From: Thiobacillus sp.
Lineage (GTDB): Bacteria > Pseudomonadota > Gammaproteobacteria > Burkholderiales > Thiobacillaceae
Length of the DNA: 64,000 nucleotides
Direction: 5' to 3'
NCBI GenBank assembly: GCA_030679915.1
Contig: JAUXRY010000022.1
Span: 96,559 to 160,558 of the forward strand
The notes below the pieces were generated by a model. The model had not been told where the DNA came from and did no database searches. It saw nothing but the letters and a program-made list of their open reading frames with translations. Position 1 is the first letter of the stretch, and the number at the start of each line of letters is the position of its first letter. Made by a program: the position numbers and the translations under genes. Shown piece by piece: positions 38,000 through 47,591 of this stretch.

Positions 38000-39423
38000 C
38001 AGCGAGCCGGCCTTTTAGCCGCCAGATTGTTCACGGCCTCGACGAACACTTCGGCACGATGAATATAGTTGCGGAACATATCGAAGCTGGCGCACGCGGG
38101 GGACAGCAACACGGCGTCACCGACCTGTGCCAGACACTGCGCTTTCTCGACGGCTTCTACCAGACTGCCAACCGGATACACTGCCACGCCACTGCCTTCT
38201 ATTGCAGTCGCGATTAACGGAGCGTCGCGCCCTATCAACACGACCGCGCGAGCGTTGGCCGTCACTGCGGCCTTGAGTGGGCTGAAATCCTGCCCCTTGC
38301 CTTCCCCCCCCAAAATAACCACCGCGCGACGGTCACCCATGCCATAGAGTGCAGCTTCGGTTGCACCGACGTTGGTGCCTTTGGAGTCATCGTAATAAGT
38401 GACGCCCTCAATTTCGGCGACCTTTTCCACCCGATGCGGCAGCCCCTTGAAATGCACCAGTCCACGCAGCAAGGCCTCGATAGGTTTGCCCAGCGTGCAC
38501 GCTAATGCCAGCGCCGCCAGCGCGTTGGCACCGTTGTGCAAGCCCGCGACTGGCAGGGCTGACAGCGGCATCAGCATTGCGTCACCCTTGCACAGTTCGT
38601 TTTCACACAAACCAAAATTCTCGCCACTCGGGCAGCTGTCCAGACCAAACGTGACGACCTGCCGCCCGGAAATTGCCATTGCCATGCTGCGCGCATCGTC
38701 ACGATTCAAAACCTGGATGCCGTCGCCGCTAAATATCCGTGCCTTGGCCGCAGCGTAGGCGTCCATGTCGGCATAACGATCCATATGGTCTTCCGACAAA
38801 TTGAGCACGGTGGCGGCGGTGGCGTTAAGACTGAAGGTCGTTTCCAGCTGAAAACTGGACAGTTCAAGCACCCATACCTTCGGCGCAGCAGCCGTGTTCT
38901 GTTCGACTTCCAACAACGCATCCAACACCGGCAGGCCAATGTTCCCCGCCACACAGGTGCGTAACCCGGCCATGCGACACATGTCTCCGCACATCGCAGT
39001 CACAGTGCTTTTACCGTTGCTGCCGGTGATCGCAAGCACCTGCATCAGCCCATCCGAGTCGGCAGACTGTGCAGCTTGCTGGTTGAGCGCGGCGATAGCG
39101 CGCGCAAATAGCTCAACGTCACCTACGGCTTCGACGCCCGCAGCAATGGCGCGTGCGACGGCCGGTTCACTTAGCGCAATACCGGGGCTTACGACAAGCA
39201 GTTCAGCCGATTGCAGGCGTGCATCCTCAAACGGGCCGGTGTAAAGCGGAACCTGCGGCAACATCTCTGCCAAAAGCGCTGCCTGAGGCGGCGCCGCACG
39301 GCTGTCAGCCACACTCACTTGCGCGCCGCGTGCCGCCAACCAACGCGCGCACGACAAACCGGTATCCCCCAGCCCAAGGACCAGGATGTTTTTGGCAGAA
39401 AGATCAAGGCTGTCGTAGTTCAT
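37999..39423 (-). CDS. murD: UDP-N-acetylmuramoylalanine--D-glutamate ligase MurD
   Basis: Adds D-glutamate to the UDP-MurNAc-alanine precursor, 474 aa. [18 protein letters not shown], the ATP loop [11 protein letters not shown], and [17 protein letters not shown] are intact. The proper start is [12 protein letters not shown], whose ATG overlaps the stop of the 53-codon ORF just upstream (ATGA). The longest frame would add 42 codons of out-of-frame mraY-tail sequence and is rejected. Confidence 0.96.
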   Translation of the reverse strand: MNYDSLDLSAKNILVLGLGDTGLSCARWLAARGAQVSVADSRAAPPQAALLAEMLPQVPLYTGPFEDARLQSAELLVVSPGIALSEPAVARAIAAGVEAVGDVELFARAIAALNQQAAQSADSDGLMQVLAITGSNGKSTVTAMCGDMCRMAGLRTCVAGNIGLPVLDALLEVEQNTAAAPKVWVLELSSFQLETTFSLNATAATVLNLSEDHMDRYADMDAYAAAKARIFSGDGIQVLNRDDARSMAMAISGRQVVTFGLDSCPSGENFGLCENELCKGDAMLMPLSALPVAGLHNGANALAALALACTLGKPIEALLRGLVHFKGLPHRVEKVAEIEGVTYYDDSKGTNVGATEAALYGMGDRRAVVILGGEGKGQDFSPLKAAVTANARAVVLIGRDAPLIATAIEGSGVAVYPVGSLVEAVEKAQCLAQVGDAVLLSPACASFDMFRNYIHRAEVFVEAVNNLAAKRPAR

Positions 39424-39485
39424 CTCAACTTCAGGCTCGACAAACCAATCAGCACCAGCATCATGCTGATGATCCAGAATCGCAC
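39420..39485. repeat. mraY 3'-end repeat, copy 2 (before murD)
   Basis: 66 nt matching 39578-39643 at 59 positions. A core of 38 nt, ending at the upstream boundary of the repeat, is identical. The seven differences lie in six codons near the 3' end and are all synonymous. The offset between copies is 158 nt. Confidence 0.95.
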
Positions 39486-39581
39486 GGGTCGGTTTTGGTA
39501 TCGACATAACTTGCGGAAGAAGCCCGCAAGTGAGTCTCTCCCACACCATTCCGTGCTGCGATTCATCGTGGTTGCGCTCAT
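39420..39581 (-). CDS. 53-aa membrane microprotein duplicating the last MraY helix
   Basis: A complete ORF too short for most gene finders. Its ATG overlaps the mraY stop (ATGA) and its stop overlaps the murD start (ATGA), so it is placed as a coupled cistron. Residues 33-53 are identical to the last 21 residues of MraY (VRFWIISMM...LSSLKLR), its tenth transmembrane helix. The first 32 residues ([16 protein letters not shown]..., then the basic [12 protein letters not shown]) are unrelated to MraY. The positive stretch before the helix predicts N-in/C-out, the same direction as in MraY. The two DNA copies differ at seven positions, all silent. Either the peptide is under selection or it is the surviving tail of a replaced mraY allele. 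Confidence 0.6.
   Translation of the reverse strand: MSATTMNRSTEWCGRDSLAGFFRKLCRYQNRPVRFWIISMMLVLIGLSSLKLR
39509..39531. repeat. Hairpin between the two mraY-tail copies
   Basis: ACTTGCGG (39509-39516) and CCGCAAGT (39524-39531) form a perfect 8-bp stem with a 7-nt loop in the mRNA between mraY and murD. There is no U-tract. It might mark the recombination junction or protect the transcript. Confidence 0.6.
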
Positions 39582-39643
39582 CTCAGTTTCAGACTCGAAA
39601 GGCCGATCAGCACCAGCATCATGCTGATGATCCAGAATCGCAC
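39578..39643. repeat. mraY 3'-end repeat, copy 1 (in mraY)
   Basis: The end of the real mraY gene, encoding its last transmembrane helix and stop codon; partner of the copy before murD. Confidence 0.95.
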
Positions 39644-40663
39644 CACCACCTGGTTTTCCTTCCAGCCCTTGAGTTCGTAGTGGTGATGGATCGGCGCCAT
39701 ACGGAATATGCGTTTTCCGGTGAGCTTGAATGAGGCAACCTGCACCATCACCGACAGGGTTTCGACCACGAACACGCCACACATGATGAAGAGCACAATT
39801 TCCTGGCGCACGATGACGGCGACCACACCAAGCGCTGCGCCCAAAGCCAGCGCGCCGACATCGCCCATGAAGACCTCAGCTGGATAGGCGTTGAACCACA
39901 GAAAAGCCAGTCCGGCACCCGCCATTGCAGCGCAAAATATGGCCAATTCGCCGGCACCTGGAATAAAAGGCACGCCCAGATATTTTGAAAAAACTGCGTT
40001 ACCTGCAACATAAGCAAACAGTGCCAACGCAGACGCGACCATCACCGTGGGCAGGATTGCCAACCCATCAAGACCATCCGTCAGGTTGACCGCGTTGCTC
40101 GATCCGACAATGACAAAATAAGTGAGCGCAATAAACGCAACGGCCGACATGGATAAGGTCGCATGCTTTAAAAAGGGAATGATGAGTTCGGTATGCACAG
40201 GCTCAGACGCGGTTTGCCAGAGGTAGACTGCTACCGCCAGGCCAATCACCGACTGCCAGAAATATTTCCAGCGCGAGGGTAGGCCGCGCGAATTTTTCTC
40301 CACCACTTTGCGCCAGTCGTCGATCCAGCCGATGACGCCAAAGCCCACCAGAGTGAACAACGCAACCCAGACATAGTTGTTCGACAAATCAGCCCACAAC
40401 AGCGTGGTGATCGTAACCGAAACCAGAATCAGCGCGCCGCCCATGGTCGGCGTGCCTGCCTTGACCAGATGGGTTTGCGGGCCATCGCTGCGTACAGACT
40501 GACCGATTTTCAGTGCGGCGAGCTTGCGGATCACGGCAGGGCCGACGATAAAGGAAATCGTCAGCGCAGTGAGCGTCGCCATCACCGCACGTAGCGTCAA
40601 ATAATTAAAGACGTTGAATAGCCGAATATCCTGGCCGAGTTGTTGAAACAACCACAACAGCAT
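39578..40663 (-). CDS. mraY: Phospho-MurNAc-pentapeptide translocase MraY
   Basis: Makes lipid I from UDP-MurNAc-pentapeptide and undecaprenyl phosphate; 361 aa with ten membrane helices. Diagnostic segments are the early [13 protein letters not shown], the aspartate-rich [23 protein letters not shown], and the cytoplasmic histidine loop [13 protein letters not shown]. The start is [13 protein letters not shown], one base behind the murF stop, 11 codons inside the longest frame. Its 3' end is partly duplicated downstream. Confidence 0.97.
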   Translation of the reverse strand: MLLWLFQQLGQDIRLFNVFNYLTLRAVMATLTALTISFIVGPAVIRKLAALKIGQSVRSDGPQTHLVKAGTPTMGGALILVSVTITTLLWADLSNNYVWVALFTLVGFGVIGWIDDWRKVVEKNSRGLPSRWKYFWQSVIGLAVAVYLWQTASEPVHTELIIPFLKHATLSMSAVAFIALTYFVIVGSSNAVNLTDGLDGLAILPTVMVASALALFAYVAGNAVFSKYLGVPFIPGAGELAIFCAAMAGAGLAFLWFNAYPAEVFMGDVGALALGAALGVVAVIVRQEIVLFIMCGVFVVETLSVMVQVASFKLTGKRIFRMAPIHHHYELKGWKENQVVVRFWIISMMLVLIGLSSLKLR

Positions 40664-40664
40664 G

Positions 40665-42023
40665 TCAGCTTGCCTCCATAAAACTTTGCACCACACGTTC
40701 CATTTTCATAAAGCGAGACCCCTTTACCAGCACGGTGGTTTCGGCCGTCAATTCGTTCTCGAGTTCGGCCAGCAATTCCTCTATCCGCTCGAAATGCATC
40801 GCTCCGGCACCGAAGGCGCCTGCCGTTTCCCGGGTTAAATCACCCAAGAGCAATAAGCGGTCAATGCCTGCATCACGTGCAGCAAGGCCGATCTGGGCAT
40901 GCATCGCGGCGGCGTCTGCCCCCAATTCACCCATATCCCCCAGCACCATCACTTTCTTTCCCGCATGCTGAGCGAGGACGGTCAGCGCGGCTTTCACTGA
41001 ATCGGGGTTAGCGTTATAGGTGTCGTCTATAAACGTGCTGCCATGCAGCGCGGTTTTTCTTTCCATGCGGCCTTTCACTCCAGTAAATCCCGACAGCCCC
41101 GCAACGATGCTGCGGTGGCTGATATCCAGCGCAAACGCAGTGGCCGCAGCGGCGAGCGCGTTCATCACGTTATGCTCGCCGGGCACCTGCAGCGCGATTT
41201 CAAGGGTGGCATTGGGTAACACCAGGGTCAGCGCTGCACCATATTCGGTAGGCTGATATTTCCCACGCACCGCCGCCGGTTGGGTGAGACCAAAATCGGT
41301 GACGCTGCGCTGCGCATTGAATTCACGCCACAACCAGGCATGAGGATCATCGGCGTTAAACACAGCGATCCCTGCGCGCGTCAAGCCATTGAATATTTCA
41401 CCCTTGGCCCGCGCGATATTTTCGACTGAGCCCAAGAATTCGATATGTGCCGTCATGGCGTTATTGACCACCGCCACATCTGGACGTGCAAGATGCGTCA
41501 GATAGTCGATTTCGCCCGCATGGTTCATGCCCATTTCAAATACGGCAAACTGATGCGTCTCGCGCAAGCGCAGCAGCATCAACGGCAGACCGATATCGTT
41601 ATTCAGATTGCCTTCAGTATTTAGCACAGCGTCTTCTGACCCTGCCTCCACGCGCAAGATTGCTGCCAGCATCTCCTTCACCGTGGTTTTACCGTTGCTG
41701 CCGGTCACTGCCACCACCGGCAAGCTGAAGCGTGCGCGCCAGGCCGCAGCCAGTTTGCCCAATGCAAGCCGAGTGTCGTCAACCCGGATGGCACTTGAAT
41801 TTTCTGGCGCCTGAGTTTGATCCAGCACCACCCCTACCGCACCTTGCTGCAAAGCCCGTGCGGCGAAGGTGCCGCCATCGAACTTGTCGCCACGCAGCGC
41901 AATGAACAAATCGCCCGGCAGGATCGATCGACTGTCGGTGGACACGCGCAGCACGTCGGTGTCCGTGCCATCAAAAGGCACGTCCAGCATGGCGGCCGCC
42001 TCTTCAAGACGCATCATGTCCAC
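40665..42023 (-). CDS. murF: UDP-MurNAc-tripeptide--D-Ala-D-Ala ligase MurF
   Basis: Adds the D-Ala-D-Ala dipeptide to complete the pentapeptide precursor, 452 aa. Substrate-domain segment [20 protein letters not shown] loop [14 protein letters not shown], and [17 protein letters not shown] are all present. It overlaps murE by about ten bases. Confidence 0.96.
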   Translation of the reverse strand: MDMMRLEEAAAMLDVPFDGTDTDVLRVSTDSRSILPGDLFIALRGDKFDGGTFAARALQQGAVGVVLDQTQAPENSSAIRVDDTRLALGKLAAAWRARFSLPVVAVTGSNGKTTVKEMLAAILRVEAGSEDAVLNTEGNLNNDIGLPLMLLRLRETHQFAVFEMGMNHAGEIDYLTHLARPDVAVVNNAMTAHIEFLGSVENIARAKGEIFNGLTRAGIAVFNADDPHAWLWREFNAQRSVTDFGLTQPAAVRGKYQPTEYGAALTLVLPNATLEIALQVPGEHNVMNALAAAATAFALDISHRSIVAGLSGFTGVKGRMERKTALHGSTFIDDTYNANPDSVKAALTVLAQHAGKKVMVLGDMGELGADAAAMHAQIGLAARDAGIDRLLLLGDLTRETAGAFGAGAMHFERIEELLAELENELTAETTVLVKGSRFMKMERVVQSFMEAS

Positions 42024-43516
42024 GCCTCCAGCGCCTTGCCCGCGACGGCTATATCGGAGAAGGGCAAGCGCTCACCAGCGATCTCCTGATAGTCCTCATG
42101 ACCCTTGCCTGCGACCAGTACGACATCGCCGTGGTGCGCGCCACCAATCGCTTCGAAGATGGCGCGTGCGCGATCCGGTTCGTTGTGAACCCGATGATCC
42201 GCCTTGGCGTTGGTCACACCATCCAGAATGTCATTGATGATGTGCTGTGGGACTTCATTGCGCGGATTGTCACTGGTAATCCAGACTTCATCCGCGCCTG
42301 CAGCTGCAACCTGCCCCATCAGTGGGCGCTTGCCTTTATCTCGATTGCCGCCGCAACCGAATACGCAAATGAGGCGGCCGCCGCTGGCAATTTCGCGCAG
42401 GGTTGCAAGTACTTTTTCCAGCGCATCGGGCGTGTGTGCATAATCCACCACCACCAGCGGATGTGCATTGCCGCCCAGCGTCTGCATCCGACCTAGCGGA
42501 GGGGTGATATGCGCCAAAGCCTGACAGGCATCATCCAGCTTCACGCCCGAGACCAGCAAGGTGGTGAGCGTCGCCAGCACATTGGCCGCATTGAAGCGGC
42601 CCAGCAGGGGGACGTCCAGCTCGGCATTGCCCCAGTCTGTACGTACCTGCAGATTCAGCCCGGCTTGCGATAAACGCAGCTTCTCGCCCACCACAGCGCC
42701 TCGCTGGAAGCCATAACCTGCGACACGTGCAGCATGGACTTCATTTTCCAGCTGCTGACCGAAGGCATCATCGACATTCAGCACCACCCAATCCAGACCC
42801 GGCCAGCTGAAAAGCCGCGCTTTGGCATTGGCGTAGCTGTCCATGTCCCCGTGGTAATCGAGATGATCACGCGATAAATTGGTGAGCACCGCAACATTGA
42901 ATGCAGTGCCATTGACGCGTCCCTGCTCTAGCCCATGGGATGACACTTCCATAGCGCAGCCCACGGCACCTTGCTTACGGTATTTCGCCAGGCGACGCTG
43001 CAATTCGATCGCGTCGGGCGTGGTGTTCAGAGAAGGGATCAAGGCACCGGGAAAACCGTTCCCTATGGTCCCGATGACTGCAATTTTCTGACCGAGTTGC
43101 GCGAAGGACTGGGCTACCCAGTGCGCGACTGATGTTTTTCCGTTGGTGCCGGTGATACCGATCATGTGCATGGCACGTGAAGGCTCGCCATAAACATGTG
43201 CTGCGATTTCGCCGATGCGATGCTTAAGCCCAACCACGCCTGCATTTGGAATGCCCAGCGCCGGATCCCATTGGTGATGATCCGCCTCCCACAGCACGCC
43301 ATCTACGTGCTGTGCAACGGCTTGAGCGATGAAATCGCGGCCATCGCGTGACTCGCCCGGATAGGCCGCAAAAATTACACCAGGTGCAGCCTTTCGGCTG
43401 TCACTTACCAGTTCGCAAACGGGAACACCCAATCGCTCCAGAATGTGTGGCACCGATTCAAGGTGATCTTGCGTGAAGGGTTCTGCCATGCCGGATCGAG
43501 AGTCAGTTTGCGCCAT
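42014..43516 (-). CDS. murE: UDP-MurNAc-Ala-Glu--meso-diaminopimelate ligase MurE
   Basis: Adds the third stem-peptide residue; about 500 aa. ATP loop ITGTNGKTSVAHWV and the motif TSDNPRNEVP, which marks ligases selecting meso-diaminopimelate, are clear. The start MAQTDSRSG is favoured because GGTGGAGGGACGT stands just before it. It lies 14 nt inside ftsI; a later ATG (MAEPFTQ) has only a weak site. Confidence 0.95.
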   Translation of the reverse strand: MAQTDSRSGMAEPFTQDHLESVPHILERLGVPVCELVSDSRKAAPGVIFAAYPGESRDGRDFIAQAVAQHVDGVLWEADHHQWDPALGIPNAGVVGLKHRIGEIAAHVYGEPSRAMHMIGITGTNGKTSVAHWVAQSFAQLGQKIAVIGTIGNGFPGALIPSLNTTPDAIELQRRLAKYRKQGAVGCAMEVSSHGLEQGRVNGTAFNVAVLTNLSRDHLDYHGDMDSYANAKARLFSWPGLDWVVLNVDDAFGQQLENEVHAARVAGYGFQRGAVVGEKLRLSQAGLNLQVRTDWGNAELDVPLLGRFNAANVLATLTTLLVSGVKLDDACQALAHITPPLGRMQTLGGNAHPLVVVDYAHTPDALEKVLATLREIASGGRLICVFGCGGNRDKGKRPLMGQVAAAGADEVWITSDNPRNEVPQHIINDILDGVTNAKADHRVHNEPDRARAIFEAIGGAHHGDVVLVAGKGHEDYQEIAGERLPFSDIAVAGKALEAWT

Positions 43517-45257
43517 ACGTCCCTCCACCTGCTCGTGCCACCAAGGACGATGCATTCCGCGTCAATTTGGTGGAGGTTTCGGGCGCGTCGAGCGGCAACC
43601 CTAACTGGCGCAAACTTCCGGCCATCACCTGAGCGAAAACGGGTCCCGCCACACTGCCACCGTAGTACACGCCACCGGACGGCTCATCAATCACCACACC
43701 AATGATGAGCCGCGGGTTGGACGCTGGCGCCATCCCGACAAAAGAAGACAGGTAGCGATCCGAAGCGTAGCGACCATTGACCAGCTTGTGAGCCGTGCCT
43801 GTTTTCCCTGCCACGCGATAACCCGGCACCCGAGTGCGCGTTCCGGTACCACCTTCCTGGGTGACCAACTCCATCATGGCACGCACTTCACGCGCCACAG
43901 CTGGGGAAAAAACGCGTTCGCCAACAATTTCCTGCGGCTCACGCTTCAGAAACGACAGCGGCATGACTTCACCATCGTTGGCAAAGGCCATATAGGCGCG
44001 CGTCAGTTGCAACAAGCTGACCGACAGGCCGTATCCATAGGCCATGGTGGCCTGCTCTACCGGCTTCCAGGTATTGGCATCACGCAGCCGGCCGGCAGAT
44101 TCTCCGGGGAAACCCGATCCGGGCATTTGACCGAAACCCGCGCGGTGCAACACTTCCCAGTGCTGCTGTGGCGTCAGCGACATCGCCATCTTGACGGCAC
44201 CGACGTTACTGGATTTCTGGATGATTTCACTCACCGTCATCTGCGGGTGGGTATGTTCGTCCCGCACCAGCTTTTTACCCACCAGCCATGTTTGCGGCGT
44301 ATCAATAACGCTATCGGGATGAAACAGGCCACGTTCCAGCACCGCCGCTGCCACGAATGGCTTGATGGTTGAACCGGGTTCAAACGTGTCGATCACCGCG
44401 CGATTACGCATTGAATTAGGGTCGTAATCCCGGCGATTGTTCGGATTAAAGACCGGCTGATTGGCCAGCGCAAGAATTTCGCCGGTCTTGGCATCGAGCA
44501 CCACCACACTGCCGCCCTTGGCCTTGTGGGTAACAATCGCCGCCGCCAATTCGCGATGAGCCAGATACTGAATTTTGAGATCGAGGGCCAGCGCCAGATT
44601 GCCACCCATCTGCGCCGTTTTGATCGGTGCCAGATCACGGATGGTATTGCCGCGGCGGTCGCGCATGATCTGGCGTTCCCCTTCGCGCCCTGCCAGCCAT
44701 TCCTGATAGGCGCGCTCAACGCCTTCCTGACCCAGGTCATCCACATTGGTAAAGCCGACGACATGTGCCGCCACCTCTGCTGCCGGGTAATAACGACGAA
44801 ACTCTCGCCGCAGATGCAAGCCAGGTACGCCCATTGCAGTAATTCTGGCGGCTTGCTCCGGTGTGACTGGGCGCCGCACGCTGAATTCACCCCGGGTTTT
44901 TCGATCCAGTTTGGACGCGAGTGCACGCGCAGGCATATCGAGCACTTTGGCCAGATGCGCCCGCTGCTCGCCAGTCAATTCAAGTTCAGCCGACCGCGCC
45001 CACAAGGATTCAACTGGCGTACTGATGGCCAGCAACTGGCCGTTTCGATCAGCCACCTGTCCGCGATGCGCGGGCAGTGTGAGATTGCGGTTGGCGACTG
45101 CGTCACCCTTGCCCTGCAGGTAATCCGTATTGAGGCCCTGCAGATAGAACGCGCGCCCGGCTACCACCAGCAACCCACTCAACAACAACCCGCCCACTGT
45201 CGCCATGCGCCACGGGGCCAGATTCAGCTTGAGCAGTTTGCGTGTATGGAAATTCAT
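43503..45257 (-). CDS. ftsI: Septal transpeptidase FtsI (PBP3)
   Basis: The division-specific peptidoglycan crosslinking enzyme, 584 aa. An N-terminal membrane anchor (MATVGGLLLSGLLVVAGRAFYLQ) precedes the dimerisation and transpeptidase domains. Active-site motifs are FEPGSTIKPF (SxxK), KSSNVGAVK (SxN) and VAGKTGTAHK (KTG). The start at MNFHTRK overlaps the ftsL stop by ATGA and has GGAGAAG upstream. Confidence 0.97.
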   Translation of the reverse strand: MNFHTRKLLKLNLAPWRMATVGGLLLSGLLVVAGRAFYLQGLNTDYLQGKGDAVANRNLTLPAHRGQVADRNGQLLAISTPVESLWARSAELELTGEQRAHLAKVLDMPARALASKLDRKTRGEFSVRRPVTPEQAARITAMGVPGLHLRREFRRYYPAAEVAAHVVGFTNVDDLGQEGVERAYQEWLAGREGERQIMRDRRGNTIRDLAPIKTAQMGGNLALALDLKIQYLAHRELAAAIVTHKAKGGSVVVLDAKTGEILALANQPVFNPNNRRDYDPNSMRNRAVIDTFEPGSTIKPFVAAAVLERGLFHPDSVIDTPQTWLVGKKLVRDEHTHPQMTVSEIIQKSSNVGAVKMAMSLTPQQHWEVLHRAGFGQMPGSGFPGESAGRLRDANTWKPVEQATMAYGYGLSVSLLQLTRAYMAFANDGEVMPLSFLKREPQEIVGERVFSPAVAREVRAMMELVTQEGGTGTRTRVPGYRVAGKTGTAHKLVNGRYASDRYLSSFVGMAPASNPRLIIGVVIDEPSGGVYYGGSVAGPVFAQVMAGSLRQLGLPLDAPETSTKLTRNASSLVARAGGGTYGAN

Positions 45258-45541
45258 GGCGCACTTCTCCATGATTCAACTCGACCGGTTTCAACACGAA
45301 TGCGCTCTTGTGGAGGCGGAACCAAACCCAATTGCGTGCGCGCAAGAGTATCGACCCGGGCCGGGTTGGCCCAAGTGCTCTGCTCAAGCTGCAATCTCCC
45401 CCATTGCTCCTCGAGGGCGCGCGCTTCTTTTTTCAATCTTTCCAATTCCACGAAATACGTGCGTGAGCGGTGTTGCGCTTGAATGACAGCCAGCGCACAC
45501 ATCACCAACACCACAGCCAGAACCACATTAAGGCGACTCAT
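45254..45541 (-). CDS. ftsL: Cell division protein FtsL
   Basis: A 95-aa bitopic protein with a short N-terminus, one membrane helix ([19 protein letters not shown]) and a periplasmic leucine-zipper coiled coil ([25 protein letters not shown]). It joins FtsB and FtsQ to regulate FtsWI. It overlaps rsmH and ftsI by four bases each. Confidence 0.93.
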   Translation of the reverse strand: MSRLNVVLAVVLVMCALAVIQAQHRSRTYFVELERLKKEARALEEQWGRLQLEQSTWANPARVDTLARTQLGLVPPPQERIRVETGRVESWRSAP

Positions 45542-46470
45542 GCCGCCACATCCATTTTTTCCGCCACGCGCAACACCGCACTACGTGCACGTGGATTAGC
45601 CGTGACCTCAACATCACTGGCGTGCTGCGCGCGCCCAACCAACTTCAGACGCCCTGGCTTCAACAGGGCCGCCCGTATCGGCAACCGTCGAGGTGCCTGC
45701 TCGCCTTGTGATTCATCGCGCATGTAGCGTTTGACAATGCGGTCTTCCAGCGAATGAAAGCTGATCACTGCAAGCCGTCCACCCGGTTTCAGAAAGTCCA
45801 CGCATTGAGGGAGTACCTGGCTCAGCTCTTCAAGCTCACGGTTGATATAAATCCGTATAGCCTGAAAGCTGCGTGTCGCCGGGTGTTGCCCCGGCTCACG
45901 CCACTTGAGCGTGCCGGCGATGAGGCTCGCCAGCTGCGCAGTACTGCTGATGGCTTCTTCTTGTCGTGCCGCAACAATCGCGCGCGCAATCGATTTAGCA
46001 AACCGCTCTTCCCCGTAGGTGCGGATGACTTCACTGATTTCTCCCTCTGTTGCCGCTGCCAACCAGTCCGCAGCAGAAAGCCCGCTTCCCGGATCCATCC
46101 GCATATCGAGTGGCGCATCAAAACGAAAACTGAAGCCACGCGTTGCATCATCCAGCTGCGGAGACGAAACCCCTATGTCCAATAGAATCCCGTTCACCTG
46201 AGTCAACCCCAACCCACCCAGCACCTCACCTAACCGCGAAAAAGCACTGTGCACCAGCGTCATCCGCGCATCCCGCAAAGCCGCCCCGGCCTCAATGGCA
46301 TCCGGGTCTCGATCCAGCGCGATCAATCGTCCTTTAGATCCCAACTGCTCAAGAATCAAGCAGCTATGCCCACCGCGGCCAAAGGTCGCATCGACATAAA
46401 CTCCATCGTCAATAATCGCCAGCGCCGCCACCGCCTCCTGTGCCAGCACCGGCACATGGGCGGCATCCAT
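45538..46470 (-). CDS. rsmH: 16S rRNA m4C1402 N4-methyltransferase RsmH
   Basis: Methylates C1402 of 16S rRNA together with RsmI, also encoded in this window. About 310 aa: N-terminal [14 protein letters not shown], AdoMet site [23 protein letters not shown], and C-terminal [21 protein letters not shown]. The ATG overlapping the mraZ stop (TGATG) is preferred to a GTG one codon earlier. Confidence 0.97.
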   Translation of the reverse strand: MDAAHVPVLAQEAVAALAIIDDGVYVDATFGRGGHSCLILEQLGSKGRLIALDRDPDAIEAGAALRDARMTLVHSAFSRLGEVLGGLGLTQVNGILLDIGVSSPQLDDATRGFSFRFDAPLDMRMDPGSGLSAADWLAAATEGEISEVIRTYGEERFAKSIARAIVAARQEEAISSTAQLASLIAGTLKWREPGQHPATRSFQAIRIYINRELEELSQVLPQCVDFLKPGGRLAVISFHSLEDRIVKRYMRDESQGEQAPRRLPIRAALLKPGRLKLVGRAQHASDVEVTANPRARSAVLRVAEKMDVAA

Positions 46471-46916
46471 CACAACGTGAACCCCTCCAACTCAGGAGGC
46501 AGCGTGTCGTCTCTAAAGGTGAGTGCCTGCGATACCTGTGCTTCCCAGCGCGCTTCGTTCCACAACTCCACTTTGCTGCCCTGGCCAACCAGCACCACGT
46601 TTTTATCCAGCTCGGCAAACTTGCGCAGCATCGGTGGGAGCAACACGCGACCGGCGCTGTCCATATCCATGTCGTGCGCATATCCCACGAGCAGCTGCTT
46701 CAGGCTGCGGGTACGGGGATTGAAGTCAGACAAGGCGTTGAGCTTTTTCTCGATCGGCTCCCACTCGGGCAGCGGATACAGCAGCAGGCACTGGCCCGGG
46801 TCGGCCGTGATGACCACGCGCCCCGCGCCGTTCACCAGAAGTGCGTCACGGTAGCGCGCCGGCACTACAAGCCGGTTCTTGCTATCCAAACTGACTGTCG
46901 CAACTCCCCGAAACAT
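46470..46916 (-). CDS. mraZ: Transcriptional regulator MraZ
   Basis: A 148-aa AbrB-like DNA-binding protein that forms rings and represses its own dcw operon in E. coli. Two MraZ repeats are visible: [18 protein letters not shown] and [24 protein letters not shown] stands before the ATG. It leads the whole division cluster, and its predicted operator lies directly upstream. Confidence 0.96.
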   Translation of the reverse strand: MFRGVATVSLDSKNRLVVPARYRDALLVNGAGRVVITADPGQCLLLYPLPEWEPIEKKLNALSDFNPRTRSLKQLLVGYAHDMDMDSAGRVLLPPMLRKFAELDKNVVLVGQGSKVELWNEARWEAQVSQALTFRDDTLPPELEGFTL

Positions 46917-46944
46917 GCCTACTCCTGATTATTGATTTGGATTT

Positions 46945-46959
46945 GGCTGAAATTCAGCC
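46945..46959. repeat. Palindrome in the mraZ leader
   Basis: GGCTGAAATTCAGCC, 7-bp arms around one base, lies between the MraZ boxes and the mraZ ribosome binding site. A protein site is more likely than an RNA hairpin because the loop is too short. Confidence 0.5.
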
Positions 46960-46979
46960 GTGATCGGATGCGCACATTC

Positions 46980-47014
46980 TCCCACATCCTCCCACCATTC
47001 ACCACTGCCACCCA
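46980..47014 (-). promoter_or_regulatory. MraZ operator: four TGGG-type boxes with 10-bp period
   Basis: Read leftward, TGGGT, TGGTG, TGGGA and TGGGA follow each other with exactly five bases between boxes. E. coli MraZ binds TGGGN direct repeats with 5-nt spacers (family knowledge). The array starts at the last base of the predicted -10 element, so bound MraZ would block the promoter. The second box is imperfect. Confidence 0.85.
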
Positions 47015-47042
47015 CTATAGGGGATAGTTTTGGGGGGGTCAA
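47014..47042 (-). promoter_or_regulatory. Sigma70-type promoter of the dcw cluster
   Basis: TTGACC (47042-47037) and TATAGT (47019-47014) are separated by exactly 17 bases. It stands about 95 nt before the mraZ start and overlaps the MraZ boxes by one base. Confidence 0.8.
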
Positions 47043-47053
47043 TATAAAAAACG

Positions 47054-47087
47054 CAAAAAAACCCCTATGCCTCAATGACTTAGGGGT
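47054..47087 (-). terminator. Intrinsic terminator behind rnpB
   Basis: Read leftward, ACCCCTA and TAGGGGT form a 7-bp stem followed by a run of seven T. It separates the RNase P RNA transcript from the mraZ promoter. Confidence 0.8.
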
Positions 47088-47097
47088 GGTTTCAGGT

Positions 47098-47106
47098 TGT
47101 GGATAA
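47098..47106 (-). promoter_or_regulatory. Consensus DnaA box
   Basis: TTATCCACA, a perfect DnaA box, lies between rnpB and the dcw promoter. A single box is not an origin; it could allow DnaA control or be a titration site, or chance. Confidence 0.4.
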
Positions 47107-47125
47107 GTTTCTGGAAAAACCGGCG

Positions 47126-47169
47126 CTTAGCGGCTTTTTTTGCCTCAAATTTGAGGAAAAAACGCTAAG
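47126..47169. terminator. Long imperfect palindrome just after rnpB
   Basis: CTTAGCG/CGCTAAG arms, opposing T and A runs, and a central perfect 14-bp palindrome CCTCAAATTTGAGG give a near-continuous stem of about 20 bp without a loop. It begins about 20 nt after the RNase P RNA end and may be a first terminator or RNA-processing signal. Confidence 0.5.
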
Positions 47170-47190
47170 TGTTTGAATTACATATAAAGT

Positions 47191-47480
47191 GGGGGAGTCA
47201 GCCGATAAGCCGGGTTCTGTCGTGGACAACCATTCCTCTAGGCGGATCATTACTAATCCGCTCATGCCACCTACCCGCAGACTCAGCGAGCCGCTTCATC
47301 GCCTGCCTATTTGGTGTTGCTCCGGATGGAGGTTACCGCGTTTCACCGTAACTAAATACGCTCGTCTCTGTGGCCCTATTCCTCGCCTCACGGCGTCCGG
47401 CCGTTAGCCGGCATCCTGCTCTATGGAGCCCGGACTTTCCTCTCCCATTTGCATGGCAGCGGTTGTCTGACTGGCTTCCC
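47191..47480 (-). ncRNA. rnpB: RNase P RNA (class A)
   Basis: The catalytic RNA that trims tRNA 5' ends. Read leftward, the 5' portion GAAGCCAGTCAGACAACCGC, the conserved GAGGAAAGTCCGGGCTCC block, and the 3' portion ending GAACCCGGCTTATCGGCTGA match bacterial type A RNase P RNA. Ends are approximate to a few bases. At about 290 nt it is on the short side for the class. It stands upstream of mraZ, with terminators between them. Confidence 0.93.
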
Positions 47481-47487
47481 CATCCGA

Positions 47488-47516
47488 ATTATAAGGCGCA
47501 TTGCCTCGATATAACC
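47488..47516 (-). promoter_or_regulatory. Promoter of rnpB
   Basis: A perfect TATAAT (47493-47488) lies about 7 nt before the inferred 5' end. The -35 position (GGTTAT) is poor. The downstream gene on the other strand starts about 100 nt away. Confidence 0.6.
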
Positions 47517-47591
47517 CCCCTTGACTTAAGCCGCGTATTTGCTACCTAGAGATGACAGGGCCGAATGCTGACCCCTGACAGGAGATCCATC

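Noticed and set aside
39420..39782. 120-codon frame starting inside mraY and ending before murD
   Set aside because: Its first part is mraY read in the wrong frame. Only the last 53 codons, starting at the ATG that overlaps the mraY stop, are a sensible unit.
47169..47407. Short rightward frames within the rnpB region
   Set aside because: The nucleotide sequence is the conserved RNase P RNA on the other strand.
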